From RH-AL1 sp965214415 (GTDB taxonomy: Bacteria; Pseudomonadota; Alphaproteobacteria; Rhizobiales; Beijerinckiaceae), in the NCBI GenBank assembly GCA_965214415.1, contig CBDCBQ010000003.1, positions 2,728,001 to 2,792,000 on the forward strand: DNA of 64,000 nt, given 5' to 3'. The translations under genes were made by a program, and so were the position numbers. Positions 35,837 through 43,604 of the stretch are shown here, piece after piece. The stretch's first letter is position 1; the number at the start of each line of letters is the position of its first letter. The notes beneath the pieces were generated by a model. That model was given only the letters and a program-made list of their open reading frames with translations, was not told the DNA's origin and made no database searches.

Positions 35837-36208
35837 ATGAAGTGGATTGCATCTGTTGCTTTGACGGCAGCTTTTCTCACGATCGGCACTGCGCCCGGGC
35901 GCGCGGCCGATGCCTGGGCCGGAACATACAAGGCGCATTCCGGCTCGTATCGTTGGCAAGCCACCATCACGGCTAAGAGCGCCGGCGCTTACACCCTCCA
36001 TATGTCGGTCCACTCCCGCATGCCCGAATGTTCGGGCGATACCACCGAGATGGCGAGGCTGGCGGGCGGCAAGCTCGTAACCGCCAGCAAGGAATGCGCG
36101 CTGACAGTCGCAAGGCGCGGCCTGAAAATAATCCGGGTCGAGGAAATCGATTGCAATGAGGCGCATGGTGTCGCCTGCCCGTTCAGCAGTGAATTAACAC
36201 GACGATGA
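35837..36208 (+). CDS. Small secreted protein
   Basis: A protein of about 123 residues with a signal peptide (MKWIASVALTAAFLTIGTAP, GRAA), then a small beta-rich domain with three conserved-looking Cys (PECSGD, KECALT, VACPFS). ATG 35837 is chosen because GGAGG touches the earlier ATG at 35831. Function unknown. Confidence 0.6.
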   Translation: MKWIASVALTAAFLTIGTAPGRAADAWAGTYKAHSGSYRWQATITAKSAGAYTLHMSVHSRMPECSGDTTEMARLAGGKLVTASKECALTVARRGLKIIRVEEIDCNEAHGVACPFSSELTRR

Positions 36209-36375
36209 CGGGCCGGGACTGACGGCTCTTTCACAGGGCGGGGCGCGGGGCGTCGACAGCCGGGGCGCGGGAGAAACGCAAGACAAGCCCCCGGCCCAAG
36301 GCCGGCGGCTTGCGACACTCGCCAATGCGATCAAGGCAGGGGATAGGGCAGCCAGCCGGTATCGCCAAGGCGGCC

Positions 36376-36885
36376 GGCAGATCGGTTCTGGTCCGCGCTT
36401 ATGCCGAGCGGATCGTCGTGCTGCTCGACGAGGTCGTCGTGGCGGATCATCCGCGCAGCTTCAAGCGCGATCAGGTCGTCTACGATCCATGGCATTACCT
36501 GCCGGTGCTACTGCGTAAGCCGGGCGCCTTGCGCAACGGGGCTCCGTCCAAGGATTGGGACCTCCCTGCGCCGCTGGCGTCCGTGCGCGACAGACTGCGC
36601 CATCACGCCGACGGCGATCGTCAGTTCGTCAAGATCCTCGGGCGTGTGCCTGACGACGGCATCGCCGCCGTCGCGGAAGCCTGCGCCGAAGCGCTGGAAG
36701 CCGGCATCGCCAACGGCGACGTCATCATGGCGATCCTGGCCCGCCGGCGACAGCCGCCGGCACCACTGAGCATCACGACGCCGGACGCCCTCAAGCTCAG
36801 GACGGAGCCGGCCGCCGATTGCGCTCGCTACGACACTCTACGCAGTGGAAGGGAAGCAACGTCATGGAACGTCACCAGCTCATAG
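36376..36885 (+). pseudogene. istA: IS21-family IstA C-terminal fragment
   Basis: The frame reads GRSVLVRAYAERIVVLLDE, then SFKRDQVVYDPWHYLPVL, the C-terminal part of IstA that recognises DNA ends. The DDE catalytic domain is missing upstream. The fragment overlaps istB as in intact IS21 elements. Confidence 0.85.
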
Positions 36886-37592
36886 AGGCGATGACCGGCC
36901 TCAAGCTCTATGGCATGCGCGCCAACTTCGACGAGATCGCCGGCAAGGGACTAAACCGCCGCGAGGACCTCTACCCCCTGCTCGCCAGCCTGATCCGCGC
37001 CGAGGTCACTAATCGCCAGTCGCGATCCATCAACTACCGGATCAGCGGCGCCAGATTCCCGGTGCTGAAGGATATCGACACCTTCCGGTTCGAGGACACG
37101 CCGGTCGACGAGGCCCAGATCCGCGAGCTTGCCACCGGCGAGTTCATCGAGGCCAAGCGCAACCTGATCCTGATCGGCGGCACCGGCACCGGCAAGACCC
37201 ATCTCGCCATCGCCATCGCCACCGCCGTGATCCGCGCGCGGGCCAGGGGTCGCTTCTTCAATCTCGTCGATCTCGTCAATCAGCTCGAACAGGAGAAGGC
37301 CGCCGGTAAAAGCGGCCGCCTCGCGGAAGCCTTGCTGCGCCACGACCTCATCGTCATCGACGAGTTGGGCTATCTCCCCTTCAGCCAATCAGGCGCGCAG
37401 CTGTTGTTCCACCTGATCAGCAAGCTCTACGAGAACACCTCCATCATCACCACCACGAACCTCGCCTTCGCCGACTGGCCACAGGTTTTCGGCGACGCCA
37501 AGATGACCACCGCCATGCTCGATCGGCTCACGCACCGCTGCGACATTATCGAGACCAGCAACGAAAGCTGGCGCTCAAAGAACCGCGCCTGA
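36864..37592 (+). CDS. istB: IS21-family helper ATPase IstB
   Basis: This 242-residue AAA+ protein has Walker A LIGGTGTGKTHLA, Walker B DLIVIDELGYLPF, and SIITTTNLAF and MLDRLTHRCDII sensor segments, all typical of IstB. The frame is intact. With IstA truncated it has no partner here and is a stranded helper gene. Confidence 0.93.
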   Translation: MERHQLIEAMTGLKLYGMRANFDEIAGKGLNRREDLYPLLASLIRAEVTNRQSRSINYRISGARFPVLKDIDTFRFEDTPVDEAQIRELATGEFIEAKRNLILIGGTGTGKTHLAIAIATAVIRARARGRFFNLVDLVNQLEQEKAAGKSGRLAEALLRHDLIVIDELGYLPFSQSGAQLLFHLISKLYENTSIITTTNLAFADWPQVFGDAKMTTAMLDRLTHRCDIIETSNESWRSKNRA

Positions 37593-37740
37593 CACACTCA
37601 AACAACTGGCAATCGTCGAGGCTGACGCGCCCCGGCTGCGCAACCCGACCAGCTGTGCCGGGGCGCTTCTCCTACCACCGGTGAGCCCGCAAAGGGGATA
37701 ACCTTCGAAGCGAAAAGGGGGAGACGATTCAAAGCGATTT

Positions 37741-37891
37741 GACATCCTCGATCCGCTTGCGGATGCGCTGGCTCGTGCCGTAGCCGGGATGCCGCGTGGT
37801 GCGGCGATCGATCGCCGAGCCGACGAGGCGCCGCGCCACGTGCGGCCGCACGTTCATCGTGCGCAGTTCGTTCTCGAAGTCGGACGTGTCC
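37741..37891 (-). pseudogene. IS5-family transposase fragment
   Basis: The minus-strand frame contains ENELRTMNVRPHVAR and GSAIDRRTTRHPGY, then SQRIRKRIED. This matches the second-Asp-to-Glu part of the intact IS5 transposase at 29,507-30,628. Only about 50 codons remain. Confidence 0.8.
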
Positions 37892-38023
37892 CCCGGGTCA
37901 AGCCCGGAGGCAGGCTCCCTCGGACGATAAGATGCCGCACCCGCATCGGCGCCAATTTTTACTTTCATCAGCATTCGTCATCGCATTCGAAAGTCTGCGC
38001 TTCATCGCTTAGGAAAGAGCCGC

Positions 38024-38278
38024 ATGAACAATCACCCAACTCAGACTACATCAGCTGCGACATTTTTGCAGTCCTGGACTGACCTACATATCCGGTCCGC
38101 GGAATTCCCCCTTACGATCGAAGACGCGCAGAATCACGCGAACGCATTTAGAAGCGCCGCGGCAAACGAAGGTATCTCACAGGCGCAAATCGAAGAGGCT
38201 CTCCGTGGCGAGGATCTTGGCGACGTCATGTTTTCGAAAATGCGAGAGTCAGTTGAGCGCCGGTCAACTTCTGGCTGA
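38024..38278 (+). CDS. Small DUF768-like protein
   Basis: An 84-residue protein with FLQSWTDLHIRSAEFP, then ANAFRSAAANEGISQAQIEEA and a terminal helix. The layout resembles DUF768 proteins of rhizobia. Start ATG 38024 follows a GAAAGAG sequence. Function unknown. Confidence 0.5.
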   Translation: MNNHPTQTTSAATFLQSWTDLHIRSAEFPLTIEDAQNHANAFRSAAANEGISQAQIEEALRGEDLGDVMFSKMRESVERRSTSG

Positions 38279-38322
38279 GTATGCTAATTCTTGCATGTAG
38301 TACCTTAAACACGGGATGGGTA

Positions 38323-38538
38323 ATGTCGGACGATAAACCTTCGACCATGGAACAACTGCGGAAGCTTATCGGCTCGGATGGTGCGTCTAAAGCCGCTGCG
38401 TCTGCCTCGCCAGCTCCCGCTGCCTCGCCGCTTGGCACAGATGATGAGGCAGGTGGAACAACACCGACAGCTGAGCGGATCGAAATGGCGCGAAAAGCGG
38501 AGAAACGGACCAAGAACGCAACCGACCGCAAGACCTGA
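38323..38538 (+). CDS. Small hypothetical protein
   Basis: A 71-residue protein starting MSDDKPSTMEQLRKLIG with an Ala/Ser/Pro-rich middle and a basic C-terminal helix. It is probably intrinsically disordered. It follows the DUF768-like gene after 44 bp. Confidence 0.4.
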   Translation: MSDDKPSTMEQLRKLIGSDGASKAAASASPAPAASPLGTDDEAGGTTPTAERIEMARKAEKRTKNATDRKT

Positions 38539-38721
38539 TCCGACATTCGTCCACTTTGTTGCAAATGTATCGGCGCAGATGTTCAGCGCGTCACAAATGG
38601 AATGCGCCCACAACCAGTGCGGGTGCAGTCATGCCGCTTTGGCAGTGTTCGGCACCTAGCAAGCTGTCCCGCAAGTCTCTTTACGTAAGCACGTAGCAGA
38701 GCGATGATGCGCCAGGAGGAC

Positions 38722-39036
38722 ATGGCGCGCATCGATCGACCGCAAGAACAGGTTCTCACACTCAGCGACATCGAGCGCGACAAGCTCGAGTGACTCAGCC
38801 GGTCACAGTCGGCCGCGCACAGCCTCGTGCGGCGAACGCAGATCATCCTCTCGTCCGCGGCGGGCGAGGCCAACACGTCGATCGCAAATCGCCTCGGCGT
38901 TTCGAACCCGACGATCTGCCACTGGCGTAAGATCTGGTTTGAGAAGGGACTGACACTAAAGGTTCAAAGGTTCGATCTCGGACGATTGATGCGGATCTTC
39001 AGTAAGCATCCGGGCTGGGCCGCGGAGATCTTCTAA
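38722..39036 (+). pseudogene. IS630-family transposase N-terminal fragment
   Basis: MARIDRPQEQVLTLSDIERD is followed by an in-frame TGA near 38,791, then SLVRRTQIILSSAAGEANTS and IANRLGVSNPTICHWRKIWF, the IS630 helix-turn-helix region. The catalytic DDE domain is absent. Confidence 0.8.
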
Positions 39037-39107
39037 GCGCCCTTCCGGAATGATGTTGAATGAGAGGAATCGGTTGTGATTCAAGGCGTGGTGGGAGGAC
39101 ACCGCGC

Positions 39108-39640
39108 ATGTGGACAGGGGATCATCGTCGTGCCGCCGATCGTCGAGGGCTTCGCTACCCGAGCGATCTGAGCGATGCCGAATGGGAGTTGGTCAGGCCG
39201 TTTATCCGCCCGGCCAAGCGGGGAGGCCGACCCCGTTCGGTCGATGTGCGCGAAGTCTTGAACGCGATCTTCTACGTGCTCTCGACCGGGTGCCAGTGGA
39301 ACGCCATCCCGTCCGATCTCCCACCCCGCAGCACCGTTTGGGACTACCTCGATCTGTGGGAGTGGGACGGCACCATCTCCCGCGTTCACGACGCGCTCTA
39401 CGTTGCGAGCCGCAGCGCTCCGGACGCGATGCCAGTCCGACCATAGCGATCCTCGATGCGCAGAGCGCTAGTCTAGACCGCGCCGGCCTCGGGTACGGAG
39501 GAGCGCGGCCGCCTGCCTACCTGCGGGGTGGTTTTGGCATCGAGACGCTTCGTCGGCCGGTACGGCGCGCTCGCCAACGCATGGCACATGGTGCGCGATG
39601 CTCGTATTGCGCGTCGACAAGATCGCTAGCCGTGGCTTAT
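39108..39640 (+). pseudogene. IS5-family (IS1031-like) transposase, frameshifted
   Basis: The first frame reads YPSDLSDAEWELVRPFI, KRGGRPRSVDVREVLNAIFY and LSTGCQWNAIPSDLPP, the N-terminal half of an IS5-type transposase. Near 39,435 the frame shifts to SPTIAILDAQSA, then degrades. The catalytic residues are largely lost. Confidence 0.8.
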
Positions 39641-39692
39641 CGGTCGAGTGCGCCCCGATCACGGTCGGTCGCGACCTTCAGGGAGACGCCGC

Positions 39693-41582
39693 GTGCAAGA
39701 CCGCACCGCCAAGCCGCAGGAAACGTCCACGTCGACCGCGGCGCTGAGGATCTCCCACGAAGACCTGCTTAGCGAGATCCTCCAGGACTTCTTCGCGATC
39801 CACGACCCCGCCTTCACGCAGACGCTAATCGACGGTGCGACGTTTCTCGAGATCGCTCCGGGCGAGAGGCTGTTCCGCCAAGGCGACCGCAGCAGCGACG
39901 TCTACTTCGTCCTCAACGGGAGGATGAAGGCCATCCGCGAGGATGGCCCGGATGCGCCCCGCGAGATCGGCGAGATCACGCGCGGCGAGACGATCGGCGA
40001 GCTGGCGTTTGTCTCGGGCGAGCCCCGCACCGCCTCGGTCGTCGCGGTGAGGGCGACGATCCTCGCGAAGATCGAACGCGCACGCTTCGAGGAGATCATC
40101 GGCGCGAGGCCGAAGATCGCCCTCGAAGTGATGCGGATCATCGTGACGCGGTTTCGCGCGGCAGGGCGCCTCGACCACCAGCCGCGACGCCCGGTGACGA
40201 TCTGCCTGGTGGCCGTGTCGCCGAACGTCGATCTGGCGGCACTCGCGGACGACCTCATCCGCCACGCCTCGCGTTATGGGGGACGCATCCGCGCGCTCGG
40301 GCGCCGCGACGCGGAAGCGCGGTTCGATGCCCTCGACGTCGAGGGCTACGCGCGGTTGGAGGTGTCGCGCTGGATCGACGACGTCGAGGCCGCGCACGCC
40401 GCCGTCCTGCTCGTCGCCGATGCGACCCCGACGAGTTGGTCGCGCCATTGCGTCGGCCATGCCGACGAGATCGTTCTAGTCGGCGATGGCGACGGATCGG
40501 CGGCCACATCGGAGCTCGAGGCCGAGCTGTTCGACTCGGCCGAGATCGCGCGGCTCACGCGCCGCACGCTTCTGCTGCTGCATCGGCCTGGCAAGCACAG
40601 CCCGACCGGCACGCGGCGCTGGCTCGCGGTGCGCGACGTGGCCCGCCACATCCATGTCCGGCGCAACGACGATCGGCACATGAGCCGCCTCGCGCGTCTG
40701 CTATCGGGGCGCGGCATCGGCGTCGTCCTGTCGGGCGGCGGGGCGCGCGGCTTCGCGCATATCGGGGTGCTGCAGGCGCTCTCCGAGGCGGGCATCGAGG
40801 CCGATGTCATCGGTGGCTCAAGCATCGGCGCGGTGATGGGCGCCTGGCAGGCCATGGAGGTTCGTGGCGCGGCGCTGGCCGAGACGGCGCGACACTGCTT
40901 CGTCGATGCTGGCAACCCGATCGGCGACTACAACGCCTTCCCGTTTGTCTCGCTGGTCGCCGGGCGGCGGGTGCGCCGGCTAACCGAGCAGGCGATCCGC
41001 GACGTCGCTGGGGCCGACATCGACATCGAGGACAGCTGGGTCACGTTTTACTGTATCGCCGGCAACTATTCGGCATCGTGCCAGGCGGTGCTTCGGCGCG
41101 GACCGCTGGCGAAAGCGCTTCTTGCCAGCTTTGCGATCCCCGGCATTCTTCCGCCGATCGTCATCGATGGCCATCTTCACGTAGATGGGGGCACCATCAA
41201 CAACTTGCCCGTCGACGTCATGCAGGGCTACGGCCTCTCCAAAATCATCGCCGTCGACCTTCTCTCGCACAAGGCCACGGAGGTCGACTACGAGTGGGTG
41301 CCCTCGACCGCCGCGCTGCTTCGCAACAAGCTGAGGGGCGGTACCCTGCGGCGCCTCTCCATCCCGCCGATCACCGAGATCCTCCTCAAGGCGGGCGTTC
41401 TCAACACCCACGTGCAGCAGCGTGGGATGCGCGATCGTGCCGATCTCTGCATCACGCCCGATCTGCCGCGGATCGGGCTGCTCGACTGGAAGAAGCACGC
41501 AGCGGCCGTGGCGGGCGGCCTGGAGACCGCGCGCGAGCGCATCGCAGGGCTCGACCCCGCGACCGTCGAGAGCTTCAGATGA
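39693..41582 (+). CDS. NTE-type patatin phospholipase with N-terminal cyclic-nucleotide-binding domain
   Basis: A protein of about 629 residues from GTG 39693 (GGGAGA upstream). Residues 25-155 form a cyclic nucleotide-binding domain with a canonical phosphate-binding cassette GELAFVSGEPRTASV. A middle region as in NTE/RssA-like proteins follows. The patatin domain has oxyanion loop SGGGARGFAH near 347, nucleophile Ser in GGSSIGA near 375 and the catalytic Asp in DGGTINNLP near 498. It is a membrane-lipid hydrolase expected to respond to cAMP or cGMP. It is the first gene of the cyclic-nucleotide module. Confidence 0.92.
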   Translation: MQDRTAKPQETSTSTAALRISHEDLLSEILQDFFAIHDPAFTQTLIDGATFLEIAPGERLFRQGDRSSDVYFVLNGRMKAIREDGPDAPREIGEITRGETIGELAFVSGEPRTASVVAVRATILAKIERARFEEIIGARPKIALEVMRIIVTRFRAAGRLDHQPRRPVTICLVAVSPNVDLAALADDLIRHASRYGGRIRALGRRDAEARFDALDVEGYARLEVSRWIDDVEAAHAAVLLVADATPTSWSRHCVGHADEIVLVGDGDGSAATSELEAELFDSAEIARLTRRTLLLLHRPGKHSPTGTRRWLAVRDVARHIHVRRNDDRHMSRLARLLSGRGIGVVLSGGGARGFAHIGVLQALSEAGIEADVIGGSSIGAVMGAWQAMEVRGAALAETARHCFVDAGNPIGDYNAFPFVSLVAGRRVRRLTEQAIRDVAGADIDIEDSWVTFYCIAGNYSASCQAVLRRGPLAKALLASFAIPGILPPIVIDGHLHVDGGTINNLPVDVMQGYGLSKIIAVDLLSHKATEVDYEWVPSTAALLRNKLRGGTLRRLSIPPITEILLKAGVLNTHVQQRGMRDRADLCITPDLPRIGLLDWKKHAAAVAGGLETARERIAGLDPATVESFR

Positions 41583-41592
41583 TTGCGCTCGC

Positions 41593-41991
41593 TTAGCGCT
41601 TTCGGAACGCGACGCTGAGATTTTTCGACGGCAAGTCGATGGTCTGGACAAGAACAAGGCCTTCCGCCGCGCGCCACGGCAAGATCTGGATCATGTTCGT
41701 CGCGACAATCGCATCGAGCCGGCTTCGGCCCGGCGAGGTGACGTCGAGCCGCCGCGCGGCAGCAGGTTTGCCAGTCAGCCCTCGCGCTGGCGCGCGGCGA
41801 TGGCATCGAGCGCCGCGGGCGCCACGTTGCTCGGCTGCCACGTCACTCCTGCAGGTGCGAGCTCAGCCAGACCGCGTGCTCGCCGGTCAAGCTGGCGATC
41901 TCGAGACCGTCCGCGCCTCGCCGAGGAGGTCGCGCAGGACCTCGAGAATCGGCGTGCGGTTGCGTGCGACGGACGGCGAAGTGGGCAGCAT
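41593..41991 (-). pseudogene. DUF938-type SAM methyltransferase remnant
   Basis: Three minus-strand frames in turn give SVARNRTPILEVLRDLLG, then LEIASLTGEHAVWLSSHLQ, then VTWQPSNVAPAALDAIAARQ. Further on come VATNMIQILPW and EGLVLVQTIDLPSKN. These are the ordered motifs of DUF938 methyltransferases, with at least two frameshifts and an internal deletion that joins the catalytic ATNMI segment to the C-terminus. Confidence 0.75.
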
Positions 41992-42081
41992 ATTCGTCTT
42001 TCGTTTCACTCGACGGCAGGCGATGGGAGCATTATGCGATTGTATGCAAGATTACTGATAGCTGGACAGGGGGATGTAGCG

Positions 42082-43540
42082 ATGCAGGTAGCCGTCATCG
42101 GTGGAGGCGTGGGTGGTCTGGCCGTCGCCTACAATCTCATCAAGACCTGGCCGTCGAGCAAGGGCGCACCGCCGACCGTCACCGTCTACGAGGCTAGCAA
42201 TCGCTTCGGCGGCAACGGCGACACGACCCATTTTCATCTCGGCGCCAACATGTCGTATGACCCGCCGACCCCCTACCCGCGCTGGGCCGACCTCGGCGTC
42301 AACGATTTCAACAAGACGGCCTACGTCAAGATCGTCGACGTCATGAACGAGATCGGCTTCACCGACTATGCGTCCCTGGAGGATTCGACGAGCTATTACA
42401 CGCTCGACGGCTCGATCCTCTACGCCTCGGAATTCGCCGATCACGACCAACATGATGCCGCAGGAATTGTCGGCTGCCGTCGACGCCTTCATGAAGCAGG
42501 CGGCCACCGATTCATGCAATCCCCAATATGCGGATCTCACGATCCGCGAGTATGTCGAGACCGTCTTCTCGAAGAACCCGGCCTACGATCCGCGGCTCGG
42601 CCCGCAGGTGATCTTCCCGCGTATCAACGGGATGTACTTCACCGACGAGGTGGCGCCCTCCGACCTGCCGTTCGTCGCCGTGATGCACTATTACCAGATC
42701 CAGGAAGGCGTCGGCGGCGCGGCGGCGCAGCGGATGTACTTCGTCAAGGGCTGCTCGAACTGGATCGATGCGCTGAAGACGTACATGGAGGCGAAGCTGG
42801 GGAACACGTTCGTCGATCATTTCCAGGCGCAGCTGCACTATGTCGAGGGCCGCTGGAACCTCTACAACGCGCGGATAGGCACCACTCCGACCGGCACACC
42901 GATCCGTCCCGACGTCGTCGTGGTCGCCACCCATGCCGACGATGCCCTCAAGCTCATCGAGGGCGGCGCCTCCACGCAGGTGATGAGCTGCCTCGGCCGC
43001 GTCCGATATCTCAACGGACTCTCGGTCGCGCACACGTATGCGGGAATGTTGCCGCCCGACTACAATGGTTGGTGCACCTACAATATCCTGATCCACCAGG
43101 CGGCGACCTACCTGAAGCCCTATACGATCACCTACGTCTGCAACCGCCACCAGAACGACGGCGCCAATCCGGCCTTTGCGCACTTCGGCTGGCCGCAGTT
43201 CTTCATCACGGTCAACCCGCCGGTGCCGATCCCCGCCCAGTACGTGCTCGTCGACACCAGAACGAACCTGCCGGCGATCGCCGACTTGCGCCACAACATT
43301 TTCGACTTCGGTTGCCTATCGGCCCAGTCCGAGATCAACCGCCTGCAGGGCAAGAGCAATCTCTATTTCGCAGGCGGCTGGACAGTGGGCGCCGGCCTGC
43401 ACGAAGAGTGCTGGGCCCAAGGCGAGTATATCGCCGGCCTGATCTCCGGCAAACCCCAAAGCACCGACCACCTCTACGACACGAGCAAGGGCCCGGACGA
43501 GTACGCACCCAATTACATGCGACGCTTGGCGAAACGCTGA
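42082..43540 (+). pseudogene. FAD/NAD(P)-binding amine oxidase-like oxidoreductase, frameshifted
   Basis: From ATG 42082 (AGGGGGATG region upstream) the frame has the FAD-binding AVIGGGVGGLAVAYNL and NRFGGNGDT. It is correct to about 42,445 (SILYASEFAD). The frame then shifts and continues MPQELSAAVDAFMKQAAT, then NGMYFTDEVAP and YFAGGWTVGAGLHEE (C-terminal FAD segment), to the stop at 43,538-43,540. The joined product would be about 485 residues. The substrate is unknown. The frameshift may be real or an assembly error. The stop lies 64 bp before the cyclase gene. Confidence 0.75.
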
Positions 43541-43604
43541 CTTTCCTTCGCCCGGGACGCCTGCTAGCTGACGTGCGGCAGGCATACGATCGGAGGGTCG
43601 TTCA

